Assembly: GCF_024679095.1 (NCBI RefSeq)
Contig: NW_026110850.1
Coordinates: forward strand, 465,001 to 529,000
Reading direction: 5' to 3'
Source: Eriocheir sinensis
Taxonomy: Eukaryota > Arthropoda > Malacostraca > Decapoda > Varunidae
DNA: 64,000 nucleotides
Part shown: piece after piece, positions 50,290-59,209 of the stretch
Layout of the letters: the number at the start of each line of letters is the position of its first letter
How positions within the stretch are numbered: the stretch's first letter is position 1
Notes under the pieces: generated by a model
Databases searched by the model: none
What the model was told of the DNA's origin: nothing
The model's input: only the letters and a program-made list of their open reading frames with translations
Made by a program: the position numbers and the translations under genes

Positions 50290-50512
50290 TATACATGGCA
50301 AATTGCGACCATCATTTTGGTTGTTTCTTGAGAAAGGTTTGCAATGATATCCAATTCCTTTCCGCTCACCAATATCATTAAACGACATAGTAGACATTTC
50401 ATAATCTTCTCGAAATCGTTTTTGAGAAAAGACATGATATCAGAAATCGGAATATCCTTCGGTCCTTGACCGTTAGGAGCTGCTGCTGCTGCTGCTGCTT
50501 CGCCGCTGTTAA
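50290..50512 (-). pseudogene. partial copy of the poly-alanine viral protein
   Basis: The minus strand repeats about 200 bases of the gene at 56241-56798: poly-alanine from CTG/CAG triplets, GQGPKDIPISDIMSFLKNDF, and the CLLCRLMI block. It then diverges and stops. It lacks a start and is flanked by unrelated sequence, so it is a duplicated fragment. Confidence 0.75.
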
Positions 50513-50542
50513 ATGTATTGTATTAGTACAATGGACATCAAT

Positions 50543-50952
50543 TATGCTTGGTTTAATCCTGTTTTTTACTTTAATCATTGTCGTACTCTTCGCTGTACTG
50601 CACCTAACGCAAAACAGTCAACGCAGACAACAAATCTTTCTTTGAAGCGGAAGTATACACAACATTCAGATATCTGCAATTTGACATTACTGGAGAACCT
50701 ACTGCTGACGATATTAGGAATAGAGTAATAAAAATAAAAAACAACGGAAAAAGCGTGTATATCAACGGCGGGATTGACATTTCGAACAACCTGCCTAATA
50801 ACTCTGAAGATAAGACACAATTGCCTCTTCTCGATGTTCGATTCAGTACTGTGATGAACAATAATTTTATATGGAGTATGTCTGGGCCAGAAATGTCTAG
50901 CGAAGTCTACGAAAATTACATGTTAGCGTTCCCAAAAAAAACAGTGAATTAA
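50543..50952 (+). pseudogene. viral-like membrane protein, frameshifted
   Basis: An ATG at 50543 gives a short N-terminus and a strongly hydrophobic span of about 18 residues followed by a basic QNSQRRQQ. A shift at about 50605-50640 leads to a frame that runs to 50952 as a soluble domain with FDITGEPTADDIRNRVIKI and DVRFSTVMNNN. Together they look like one type II membrane protein of about 135 residues. Small N-anchored envelope proteins are common in baculo-, nudi- and nimaviruses, but I do not recognise this one. Confidence 0.55.
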
Positions 50953-51541
50953 ATCAACAAAGGAGACAAAAAGAATCGGTCGGTCCTGTCTCGAAAGTTT
51001 AATACGGTTCGTGGAAATAACAGCGAAAGAATTGAATTGCCTTGGAGTAGTCACCGAGATTCGAGATTCGGTCGTGACCGACTACCGAACAGTCAATTCC
51101 AAGATGGATCAAATCAACATCAACGAAAATATTTTGTTGTTCAATAATAATAAATTTTGCGAACACATTACCAAAATCGACAGTCTTTTTATCCGTCCTT
51201 CAGATGTCTTGGAACGGTATCATCGCCGTTGTACAGAAGAATGGAAGAGATGTTTTACCAGACTGGTCAACAACAGTAATTTCGAACAGTTCTACAGAGC
51301 CGTTGCCAATATTAAATCCACAGCCACAGCAGTCGGCATGACCTTAAGAACAGACACCGACTCTTTCTTCACTTGTTTTGACAAATCGGGACTCGATTGC
51401 TTCAACCTGTTCAACAGTCATCAAGTGTCTTGAAATTCAAAACGACACCGATCTGCTTCTCTTCCTAGCTGTTTTCTTGAAACGAAATCGTCAGATGTTG
51501 GACCCCACTCGAGCTAGCGTTCACCTCGTGCTATCTGTTAC
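50950..51541 (+). pseudogene. viral-like protein, frameshifted
   Basis: A frame open from just after a TGA at 50946 reads to 51433 (KELNCLGVVTEIRDSVVTD, SDVLERYHRRCTEEWKRCF, a C-terminal SFFTCFDKSGLDCF). At about 51420 the neighbouring frame takes over with CLEIQNDTDLLLFLAVFLKR and stops at 51541. The joined length of about 190 residues and smooth composition suggest one gene with a single shift. The start is not clear: the first ATG in frame is 51104. No family is recognised. Confidence 0.6.
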
Positions 51542-52370
51542 TTGATCTCAAAATATCAAGATCCCAAAATAGAGTTAAGATGTAATACTCTTTCCTACCT
51601 CTAGAGTTAATATGTAATAGATGTGGCTGAGTAAACGACAACGACAAGTGAATTTATATATTGAGGAGATTATGTGACACTGCACACTGAGATTATGATC
51701 TCCTATTCATAATCTGTTGGTGTTGGATACGTCACGTTAGCTTTGTCATGTGAGTCGACGTTCCTGACCAATTCTGAGACGTTGGTGAATGCGTGACTTC
51801 GTCTGTAAATGTGAATGCGTGACTTCGTCTGTAATGTAGACCGAACTTAATTTGAGTCGAAATTAATTTGGACTCACGCCTAGACTCTATTTTTATTGGT
51901 GGTTCACAACGCGGTGTCCAAGTTAATATTTTTGATGATCTTAAATAGCGTTACGCCGAAGACCGTATTTTTATCAACTGTAATTTAGTTTAAAAAGGGG
52001 TCAAACTTAGATCGATCCGAATTTATTTTGGATAAAATTTGAGGTGACTCGATAGATACGCCTTGTACGGATACCGTCATGTGCAGCTACATCTTTAATC
52101 TGGTAATATTTCGTAAAGAATCCTACCATTCTCCTCCTCTTTTTGTTTTTAAAGTCGACTTTGTAAATCCAAAACACGCACATTTACACACCTGTTCTGC
52201 ACACAAGACGGAATAAAAAGTAATGTGACCAGCCGGTATTGTTGAAGACCTACAAATACATTAGGAAAAAGCAAGAGAGCCAAACACCCGAAGAATCACT
52301 CTAACACCCGAGGAATCACTCTGCCGTCTGCGACGAATTCTAAATATTTATCTGGTTAAAGTAATCGACG
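51542..52370. other. viral-like noncoding DNA
   Basis: No gene is readable. There are short duplications: GTGAATGCGTGACTTCGTCT at 51790 and 51815, and AACACCCGA(A/G)GAATCACTCT at about 52286 and 52303. Confidence 0.5.
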
Positions 52371-52523
52371 ATGGCAGCTTTGACAATTAGACGAGCCAAC
52401 AAAAAAGGGCGCCGTCGGAAGACCGAGGGTAAGACAGATGCCACCGGGAAGAAGAGGCGACGCACTAAGCGCCTCGACTTATGCAAGATGTTGAGATACA
52501 TGTCTCGTGTAGAGTTGCACTGA
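52371..52523 (+). pseudogene. basic DNA-binding-type protein, N-terminal part
   Basis: The 50-codon ATG frame starts MAALTIRRANKKGRRRK and is very rich in arginine and lysine up to a KKRRRTKRL block. It then passes into unrelated sequence that elsewhere (49135-49165) belongs to the noncoding repeat block. The basic part is shared base-for-base for 63 bp with 58336-58398. Small R/K-rich proteins package DNA in baculovirus-like virions; that role is inference. Confidence 0.6.
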
Positions 52524-52677
52524 CGATTGTCTGGAATCTGTTGACGACAAGGAAGTCTTAACTTACAATTGCATGCGCGCAGAGAGACCCATGCAAATGT
52601 CACACACAACTAGAGAGTTGCTGCGAACAGATTCAGATAGAACAGAATATAGTTAAGATACGATTCTGAACTCTGTA

Positions 52678-52971
52678 GTGTGTGACACTTTCAAGATGTA
52701 TAGTATTGGTGCTTGTCTGAAATATGTTAGACTCTTCTACGACTCGTCGTTCGATCCTCTGTCTGATCAAATCGAGGTTGGCGACACACATGCCTGTCTC
52801 GTCCTTTACGCAAGCCCGACGACGCGACGAGAAAGTGCTAAAGGCGAGGCGATGTCCGATATTTCATTCTCATCTCGTTCCGACGACACATTAGTCAAGT
52901 ACGGTTTGACTGGCGAAACAATAGAATACAAAACCGATCATCTCATAGTACACTCAGCTTTGGTCATGTAA
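52678..52971 (+). pseudogene. viral-like coding fragment with its own 3' end
   Basis: A frame with LFYDSSFDPLSDQIEVGDTH, a serine-rich middle and EYKTDHLIVHSALVM ends at 52971, with AATAAA 10 bases later at 52982. The first 15 codons come from the repeat block, so the N-terminus of the real gene is missing. No family is recognised. Confidence 0.5.
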
Positions 52972-53040
52972 TTGGTCATGTAATAAAATCTGAACGTTAA
53001 TTATTTTTTTATTTGTCTTACTTATCTTAAAAATTAAAAC

Positions 53041-53174
53041 ATGTGGTGGTGTATGTGTGTTCTGCTGCTTGTGTGTCTGGTCAGTTAATCGACATCAGCG
53101 ATAAAACAACAGAAGAAGATTCCGTCGTACCCAGTGTCAAGAAGATACTGCAGTCTCAATTGGTTGCGAGGTAG
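53041..53174 (+). pseudogene. viral-like small secreted or membrane protein
   Basis: ATG at 53041 opens a hydrophobic cysteine-rich segment (WWCMCVLLLVCLVS) resembling a signal peptide. One frameshift at about 53085 leads to an acidic segment (IDISDKTTEEDSVVPSVKKI) ending in TAG at 53172. About 44 residues if joined. Low confidence. Confidence 0.35.
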
Positions 53175-53264
53175 GTAAGAGTTCAAAGCAGTCAAGCGCT
53201 CAGATGTGCAATTCGCCTTCCTGTAATTTTTACACCTCACAGCCACATCTTAACTCTCAGCCAC

Positions 53265-54164
53265 ATGGCTGAACCACGGGAGTCTACTGTGTCAACGGAC
53301 GTCAATAGAACGCTGCAAGATTTGACAAATGCTGTCAGGACAATTATTAATATCGTGTACGACAGTATTAATGTTGAAGTATTACTGTCCGACTTAATAA
53401 AGTACAATCCCGATCAGGATACAATGATCTTGATAGAGCAGTTGCGTACACAGCTGCGATCTGCATTCGATTCAGATGAAACCAAAATTAACATTATAAG
53501 AGCATACAACGTGCTGAAGCAAATATATGATTCTTTGGTAGAAAAAGATAGGTTGAGTCGATATTACAACCTGAAAATAAAATATAACAATATAAAAATT
53601 AAACAACTTCTCAACGCCATTAATCCTCATCTTAACAACAACAACATAATTAAGAAACACTTGTTGGACAAATACAAAATTTCCAATCAAAATTGGTTTA
53701 TGTTTTTGAGAACAAACAGAGGGGACGGTAACGGAGATTACGAAATGTCAGATGCGAATGAGACGTCTACAGAAGCCGTTCAGAAATTGATCGCATTATT
53801 CCAACCTATATTTCCTAACACGGGTAATGTTGACGAACCCGTCGCCGACCAATTATTGAATCAGCAAGTAGTCGCGTCCGATTTAGAATTTGTCGTTACA
53901 GCGTTTGAATTGAATGCCGATGCTGGTCTCGAACGAAAAGTCCAACACAGAGACGTCGTCGTCATGCCTCGTACACCTGAATCCTCACGTGTTCGAGATG
54001 CACTTCATCAACTGGAAGAAAATTCCAATCTTCACGTGTCTACACAACATGGTGTCGTTTCGCAGCACTTTCAAGAAATTAAATCGGAGAACAAATTTCT
54101 GTCCCGTCGGGTTGCTTCCAAGTGTTCATCGCAACGCCAAATTGAAATTCCTGAAACATCCTGA
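53265..54164 (+). CDS. chimeric viral-like protein, 299 codons
   Basis: This is the longest intact frame in the viral-like region, starting at ATG 53265. Residues 1-105 are helical and predicted coiled-coil-prone. Residues 106-165 (IKIKQLLNAINPHLNN..KHLLDKYKISNQNW) are shared with the protein at 59192. Residues 186-222 are shared with 62602-62706. The last 65 residues read as the shadow of another frame (53914-54240). The frame is therefore a fusion across at least two rearrangement points, and only the first 165 or so residues are likely to represent an original gene. Confidence 0.55.
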   Translation: MAEPRESTVSTDVNRTLQDLTNAVRTIINIVYDSINVEVLLSDLIKYNPDQDTMILIEQLRTQLRSAFDSDETKINIIRAYNVLKQIYDSLVEKDRLSRYYNLKIKYNNIKIKQLLNAINPHLNNNNIIKKHLLDKYKISNQNWFMFLRTNRGDGNGDYEMSDANETSTEAVQKLIALFQPIFPNTGNVDEPVADQLLNQQVVASDLEFVVTAFELNADAGLERKVQHRDVVVMPRTPESSRVRDALHQLEENSNLHVSTQHGVVSQHFQEIKSENKFLSRRVASKCSSQRQIEIPETS

Positions 54165-54290
54165 ATTGATATTTAGTAATGCTCTCAGAATGTTGTTCGA
54201 ATGTCGCTTCATGAATGGTATTCTATTCAGAATATGTTAAGACTAACTCTAAGACTTTGGTTTCTTGAAGAGTCTCTGTAGGAGTTCTGA

Positions 54291-54515
54291 TCAGAGCCGA
54301 CGTACCTGCATCCCAAATGGCGTCTGGCCGATGAAGCCAAACGACGTCTCACCGATTTCAACTTCTTACGACAGTTTCCTGTCCTCAACATTCTCAATGC
54401 GTACGTTATCGATTTGAAACGATTGTCGATGATATCTTGTACGTTGGCACAGACTTCTTCGTCGGTGTGGAATGTGATGACGGCGGTTGTTGCTTGCCCC
54501 GGGGAAGAACATTTT
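54291..54515 (+). pseudogene. viral-like coding fragment
   Basis: The frame after a TGA at 54288 reads HPKWRLADEAKRRLTDFNF and LRQFPVLNILNAYVIDLKRL, then becomes low-quality at a G9 run. It overlaps the minus-strand frame 54406-54660, so only one of them is real in the overlap. Confidence 0.4.
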
Positions 54516-54660
54516 TTTTTTGGGGGGGGGGTTCGGGCAGCTCGGCGTCATCGCGCTCTTCTCTTGTTCGTTTAGGTCGTTCTGATGACGTGCTTTGATC
54601 GTCGACCTCTTCTACTTCTTCTTTCTCCTCCTCGAAAATGTGATCGAGAGTCGGAAACAT
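54406..54660 (-). CDS. viral-like acidic, proline-rich protein
   Basis: ATG at 54660 follows the stop of the upstream minus-strand gene by 9 bases. Residues 7-17 are a run of acidic residues (EEEKEEVEEVDD), followed by charged RTREERDD and PEPPPQKK segments, typical of a disordered protein. The C-terminus overlaps another fragment and may be chimeric. Tight spacing suggests that the two minus-strand frames were neighbours in the source genome. Confidence 0.5.
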   Translation of the reverse strand: MFPTLDHIFEEEKEEVEEVDDQSTSSERPKRTREERDDAELPEPPPQKKNVLPRGKQQPPSSHSTPTKKSVPTYKISSTIVSNR

Positions 54661-54669
54661 GACCAGGGG

Positions 54670-55143
54670 CTACAACGGCAGAGAAATTCCTATAACGAAT
54701 ATTTCATTTAGTATGTTGTCGAGACATTGGTTGAAGTTCACCACGGCGCGTTCAAAGTTATTAACGACGACATACACGGAACAAGATGAGTTAAGAAGAG
54801 GTTCTAGTTCTTCTTCTTCGAGGTTTCTGTTATTGACAATCAGATTTATACTGTAATCGAGCATGCTGTGCAAGTTCCTGAGCGGGGTTTGATAATCGTA
54901 ACCGAAAGGTGCGATTAATCGGTCTATTATAGGGGGTGTTAATGACACACAATAAACAACGCGCGAAAAGTTGTGACGTAAGCTATCAATCGGCGTCGTT
55001 ATCGACACATGCCAAAACATGGGCGTTATCTTAATCACACAGGAAGCAACGTGCGAGTATGCTATCGGGAAAGCTTTACCTTTTCCGAGACACATCAATA
55101 AATTGTTTTTGTTCCCAAAATACTCGTTGCCGAAGGACAACAA
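54670..55143 (-). CDS. viral-like protein, 157 codons
   Basis: The frame is open upstream of 55143 with no ATG in the first part. It reads GNEYFGNKNNLLMCLGKGKAF, WHVSITTPIDSLRHNF, APFGYDYQTPLRNLHSMLDY and ends GISLPL. Composition is that of a folded protein. The first 30 codons and the sequence upstream of them are duplicated at 56832-56916, where the gene breaks off. No family is recognised. Confidence 0.6.
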   Translation of the reverse strand: MLSFGNEYFGNKNNLLMCLGKGKAFPIAYSHVASCVIKITPMFWHVSITTPIDSLRHNFSRVVYCVSLTPPIIDRLIAPFGYDYQTPLRNLHSMLDYSINLIVNNRNLEEEELEPLLNSSCSVYVVVNNFERAVVNFNQCLDNILNEIFVIGISLPL

Positions 55144-55187
55144 TGCACTTGTTGCCGAATGAGTGCACCGTGTAATGAAATAAAAAA

Positions 55188-55192
55188 ATTAA
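55188..55192 (+). promoter_or_regulatory. late-promoter-like TTAAG motif
   Basis: TTAAG lies shortly before the ATG of the repeated module and is conserved in all three copies (inverted near 56808 and 58314). Baculovirus and some nudivirus late genes start transcription at TAAG. The functional reading is inference. Confidence 0.35.
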
Positions 55193-55201
55193 GAAAGCAA
55201 A

Positions 55202-55312
55202 ATGGTTTTTATTCACACCCAATCTGTAAAACTACACGTCAAGAACTTTTACATGACAATGCATTACATACAACCACCGGAAGAGGGTGAGGACGACGAA
55301 GACGAAAGTTAA
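55202..55312 (+). CDS. short frame with shared N-terminal module, copy A
   Basis: The 36-residue ATG frame begins MVFIHTQSVKLHVKNFY and ends in an acidic tail (EEGEDDEDES). AATAAA lies at 55383. The same N-terminal module and its upstream DNA occur at 56798 and 58304 on the minus strand with other C-termini. TTAAG stands 10 bases before the ATG. Confidence 0.45.
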   Translation: MVFIHTQSVKLHVKNFYMTMHYIQPPEEGEDDEDES

Positions 55313-56157
55313 AACAGCAAAAGAGTGTAAATTGTTTCGCACTGCTGCAACCTTACACTCAATATAATGTCTCTTGCTGAACAATAAAACTTTTCAACTC
55401 CTTTAATTTTTAATTGTTCTTGAGGACGGTACGTGTGTTCTTTATCAAGATTACGTTCTTTATCAACTTGCCCTTACACAATATGTGTTCTTTATCAACT
55501 TGCTGATGGTGCACAATATGTGTTCGTTCTTTATCAGATGAAACTTGCAACCTTACACTATTACACGTCTCTTGTTGAACAATAAAACTTTTCAAAGCTT
55601 CAATTCATTTATTTTGTAATTGCTTGGATACAGTTCTCTTAACCAAACCTAATGAGTCTTTACTAGATAATAAGCATCTTTTTCCCAAGCTAACATCTGC
55701 AACGTACTCGGTCTAGACTTCACAATGGAACTCTCTAATTTTCTTGCATTTTAAAAAAAATTCCAGTTGTTGATTATTGAATTCGGCTTCGTAAAACTCT
55801 TTAACTTGATTAAGGATTGTTAAGCAATGCAACTGCATCGACAAGGTCTCACATTCACCAAAGTTGTGTCATGTGAGTCGACGTTTCAATCCCTACACTC
55901 CGCTGTTAGGTAGGCAAGAGTTCAACTTACATACCAAAGTCTAGACCGAGTACGTTGCAGATGTTACAGTTGTGTTAGAGTTGAATAGAGAGTTGAGATG
56001 TAATGTAGTTAACTCAGAATCTTATCTGACACTGACACACACCACGAATCTGTTCGCACAGATTGAACAGATTCTGAATAGTGTTGATTGTACTAGACTT
56101 CTTAACTCACCTTATCTTAACTCACCACCAAAGTCTAGACCGAGTACGTTGCAGATG
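55313..56157. other. viral-like noncoding DNA with repeats
   Basis: Contains GTGTTCTTTATCA(A/G)-type units at 55430-55545. The block CAAAGTCTAGACCGAGTACG is at 55929 and 56130, and inverted at about 55700-55722. GTTAGGTAGGCAAGAGTTC is at 55905, inverted relative to 48843. No gene is readable. Confidence 0.6.
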
Positions 56158-56240
56158 TTACAGTTGTGTTAATGTGTGACTTTGAGTCGGCGTTAGACGG
56201 ATTGTGAACTCTTGTCTACGAGTCTTACTTTTTACTTTGT

Positions 56241-56474
56241 CTACGTAATTGTATCCAACGTGCAACGTACTCCGAGGTGACCCATCACACTGTCGACCAT
56301 AATTTTGGTTATTTCTTGAGAAAGGTTTGCAATGATATCGAATTCCTTTCCGCTCACCACTATCATTAAACGACATAGTAGACATTTCATAATCTTCTCG
56401 AAATCGTTTTTGAGAAAAGACATGATATCAGAAATCGGAATATCCTTCGGTCCTTGACCGTTAGGAGGGTCGAC

Positions 56475-56506
<32 letters not shown>

Positions 56507-56798
56507 CGCCGCTGTTCGTTTTCCTCTCGCTGTTAAACAAATTCTGAACGTTGGTCACACGACGAGAGAAACTTTCCTGCGAACCGAAATTCGTCATGAA
56601 CGCCTTCAGAATGTTAGTCTTAGCAGCGTTCGGATGTCGGAGAGACTTTTCCTTTACGACGTCGTCATCTTCCTCGTCCAACTCAAATGCATTGTCATTG
56701 GGAATAAAAACAATTGGGTGTGAATAGTGTATGTAATGCATTGTCAGGTAAAAGTTCTTGACGTGTAGTTTTACAGATTGGGTGTGAATAAAAACCAT
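56241..56798 (-). CDS. viral-like acidic/poly-alanine protein, 185 codons
   Basis: An ATG at 56798 opens the frame MVFIHTQSVKL, followed by an acidic ELDEEDDDVVKEK stretch. The central region reads LRHPNAAKTNILKAFMTNFG and RRVTNVQNLFNSERK, followed by ten alanines encoded by GCAGCAGC triplets. The C-terminal domain reads DIPISDIMSFLKNDFEKIM, CLLCRLMI and NLSQEITKIMVDS. The final dozen residues after MGHLG are probably junction sequence. A partial copy lies at 50290-50512. It is one of the best-preserved genes of the mosaic. No family is recognised; a virion structural protein is a guess. Confidence 0.65.
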
Positions 56799-56918
56799 TT
56801 TTCTTTCTTAATTTTTTTATTTCATTACACGGTGCACTCATTCGGCAACAAGTGCATTGTTGTCCTTCGGCAACGAGTGTTTTGGGAGCAAAAACAATAT
56901 CTTCATGTGTCTCGGAAA
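56732..56918. repeat. 187-bp viral module, copy B
   Basis: Contains the start of the MVFIHTQ frame (minus), the TTAAG motif and the beginning of the divergent frame seen at 55143. It is the inverted copy of 55082-55264. A shorter direct copy lies at 58195-58336. Confidence 0.8.
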
Positions 56919-56920
56919 GA

Positions 56921-57262
56921 CCTAAGATGCCACCATGACACGACATGATGTGAGTAAATTAAAACATTCTGTAAATTCTTATTTTTATTTATTACACATA
57001 ATCATTGCAATGCTTCTTCTTCTTCTTACAAAATCAATCTTGTCAGGAGAGTCCATCCAATGTTTACTTGTTCATGACGGACGGTTTAGGAATCTGTCGA
57101 CGTGTAGAACAAAGTCTCCGATTCACTCTGTCGTTCAAAGCCAGACGTTCACCACCAGCCGAAGAAGACCTAAGATGCCACCATGACACGACAGAAGAAT
57201 AAACTAAAACAATCTGTAAATTCTTATTTTTATTTATTACACATAATCATTGCAATGCTTCT
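56921..57262. repeat. direct repeat of about 100 bp, 242 bp apart
   Basis: AAGACCTAAGATGCCACCATG and the following 75 bases (AATCTGTAAATTCTTATTTT, ATAATCATTGCAATGCTTC) occur at 56921-57022 and again at 57163-57262. The second copy includes the 3' end and polyadenylation signal of the minus-strand gene at 57237. The intervening 57070-57190 is an inverted relative of 60700-60890. Confidence 0.8.
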
Positions 57263-57521
57263 TCTTATCTTGCCAGTTAAACATATTTTTCTTGTCTGCG
57301 TCATTTAGAGAGGTAATTTTATCGTCTTTAGAAATATGTCTGAAGAGAATGTTGTTCAAAACGAACGACACGAAGAGACCGCGTTGCATGAGACTCGAGT
57401 TCAAAAACATTTCGACGTAATCGTTTTTAAGGAAGTTGCAGAGCACATTCGCCGCCACGTGCAGGTGGGACCTGATGCCGTTCGCGGCCAGCAAGTGATC
57501 GTACATGATCACGTGCAACAC
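57237..57521 (-). CDS. viral-like protein, 94 codons
   Basis: ATG at 57521; the frame reads LHVIMYDHLLAANGIRSHLH, NFLKNDYVEMFLNSSL and a lysine-rich C-terminus. TAA is followed within about 10 bases on the minus strand by AATAAA. Codon use (C or G at many third positions) and the terminal polyadenylation signal favour this strand over the overlapping plus-strand frame 57336-57521. Family not recognised. The N-terminus may be cut, because unrelated plus-strand coding sequence begins at the ATG. Confidence 0.55.
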   Translation of the reverse strand: MLHVIMYDHLLAANGIRSHLHVAANVLCNFLKNDYVEMFLNSSLMQRGLFVSFVLNNILFRHISKDDKITSLNDADKKNMFNWQDKKKHCNDYV

Positions 57522-57983
57522 AATTATGTAAACGTCAGTTGTAACATCACAGGTTTTAACGAAAAAACTAAAACAAATCTTCCATCGATACTCGATAATT
57601 TAGTGTACCAGACGATCGTTCAAAATAAAATATATCCCTTCACGGTCGATATAACGTCATTCAAACTTGTAAAATCGGTATCTATTCCAGACACGATAAG
57701 GTATTACAGTGACGACGCCATGAAGGAGTATCTCGTAGATTTCAATACGCGACTCGAACACACATTGTATAACAACATCAATAACAGTGTGACCAAATCT
57801 AAATTTTTAAAATTGATCTACACTGTGTTCGAGTACGATTTGAAAAATATTAATTTGATGCACAATATAGTTCTTAAGTTTAGAACTTACGCTAATAATT
57901 TAACAGACGATATAAAATATAGCGAAGTGCCTCGCGTGTGTTGTTGTTGCAAGCTGGAAGAAGAAAGGATGTGTCTCACGTGA
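57522..57983 (+). pseudogene. viral-like protein fragment
   Basis: The plus-strand frame, open from 57336, has a natural-looking protein from about 57522: LPSILDNLVYQTIVQNKIYP, VDITSFKLVKSVSIPDTIRY, DFNTRLEHTLYNNI, FEYDLKNINLMHNIVLKFR, ending in a short CCCC run before the stop at 57983. The first 62 codons are probably antisense to the gene at 57237. The true N-terminus is missing. Confidence 0.5.
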
Positions 57984-58194
57984 TAAGATGAAATGTCAAG
58001 TGTTTAGTCTACATGTGTGTGAATGTGTTTATTCTACATATGTGTGAATGCTGAGAGGTGTACTAATTTTTAAGATGTATTTTTTAAGATGTTGAATGTG
58101 TACTAAATTTTAAACTTACAGTTGTAAACGAACTCTTCCTGTTGAACCTCTTCCTGTTGTATGTAACTTGTGTGTGTGTATTAAAATGGTCAAT

Positions 58195-58336
58195 GCATTG
58201 TCATTTGGAATAAAAACAATTGGGTGTGAATAGTGTATGTAATGCATTGTCAGGTAAAAGTTCTTGACGTGTAGTTTTACAGATTGGGTGTGAATAAAAA
58301 CCATTTTGCTTTCTTAATTTTTTTATTTCATTACAC
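58195..58336. repeat. viral module, copy C
   Basis: Minus-strand ATG at 58304 with the MVFIHTQ N-terminus, TTAAG before it, then a truncated tail. It is a direct copy of 56732-56830. At 58336 it joins the basic-protein fragment at the sequence CACGTCGG. Confidence 0.75.
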
Positions 58337-58524
58337 GTCGGAAGACCGAGGGTAAGACAGATGCCACCGGGAAGAAGAGGCGACGCACTAAGCGCCTCAA
58401 GCTGAACGATCAGATGATTAAGAAGAATAAGAAGAGACTGGGTAAGGCCAGATCAAAACCTTCGACATGCATGAAAAAATCAATCATCAAGCAAATGAAG
58501 AAATGTCTCCGTATGAAAGACTGA
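58336..58524 (+). pseudogene. basic DNA-binding-type protein, C-terminal part
   Basis: The frame enters without a start from the MVFIHTQ module and carries the same KKRRRTKRL block as 52371-52523. It continues for about 40 further basic residues (LNDQMIKKNKKRLGKARSK) to a TGA at 58522, with AATAAA at 58554. It therefore has the 3' end that 52371 lacks, while 52371 has the start that this copy lacks. A convergent TTTATT follows. Confidence 0.65.
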
Positions 58525-58584
58525 ATGGGAATGTATCGGACAGTAAGAGTAAAATAAAATGTTAAGTCCGTATTTACTGTTTAT

Positions 58585-58833
58585 TTTTCACCAGTACAAT
58601 TTGACTTCATTTGTCATGTGGCTCTCATCAATTGTTTGAATTGCCATCACACGAACATACGGGAAATCGAACAAGGAAATGAATTGGTGGCCAGTTATAA
58701 GAAACATCCCAAGAAAAAGTACAAGTACAAGTCTCAGAAAACAATGACCGACAAAGAAAAACTATTGAAATGCAATCAGACTATTTTACAGTTGAAACGT
58801 GAGATCGCCTTTCAGAAAGTACAAATTACTTGA
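58585..58833 (+). CDS. viral-like lysine-rich, coiled-coil protein
   Basis: The frame is open from about 58566 without a good ATG and passes CLNCHH, a possible zinc-binding cluster, then a lysine-rich stretch (KKHPKKKYKYKSQK) and a heptad-like C-terminus (LLKCNQTILQLKREIAFQKV). It stops at 58833. In-frame ATG at 58744 would give only 29 residues, so the start is probably lost or upstream. Confidence 0.4.
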   Translation, partial: FSPVQFDFICHVALINCLNCHHTNIREIEQGNELVASYKKHPKKKYKYKSQKTMTDKEKLLKCNQTILQLKREIAFQKVQIT

Positions 58834-58867
58834 ATGCAGCGAGATCACGAGACTGAAATCGTTCAAC

Positions 58868-59080
58868 TCAAAACGAACGTTCAACGAAGCGATAGCTTTC
58901 AAAAAATTCTAGAGCCTCGCTCGCGATTTTGGAGGCGATCGACGCGACTTCAACGGTCAGGAGATTGGCATTCAGCGGGGGTACGGAACAGTCCATCATC
59001 TCGTCGTCTCTGACCGATTTTGTCTTGTCGGCAGATTCCGAAATAGTTGTTAACGACATCTGGTGCGGTTTAAACGACAT
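58868..59080 (-). CDS. viral-like small protein, 70 codons
   Basis: ATG at 59080 preceded by an A-rich leader; the frame reads SFKPHQMSLTTISESADKTK, DDEMMDCSVPP and VASIASKIASEALEFFESY, stopping at 58868. It is divergent from the gene at 59210, with 130 bases between the starts, and convergent with the frame ending at 58833. No family is recognised. Confidence 0.5.
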   Translation of the reverse strand: MSFKPHQMSLTTISESADKTKSVRDDEMMDCSVPPLNANLLTVEVASIASKIASEALEFFESYRFVERSF

Positions 59081-59209
59081 TTTTACCGTTTAAAATCGAG
59101 AGTGTTGTTTGAGTCGTTCGGGAAATAAAATATATCCTCAAGAATATGAGCACGCTACCTCCGAGTATGGCCACTAACAGAACGATGTCTATTGAACAGA
59201 GTGAAAACC

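Noticed and set aside
50187..50381. Plus-strand 64-codon frame
   Set aside because: It is antisense to the duplicated fragment of the poly-alanine gene.
57336..57521. First 62 codons of the plus-strand frame 57336-57983 as a real protein
   Set aside because: The minus strand over the same bases has better codon use, an ATG and an AATAAA just after its stop, so the plus frame is treated as its shadow here.
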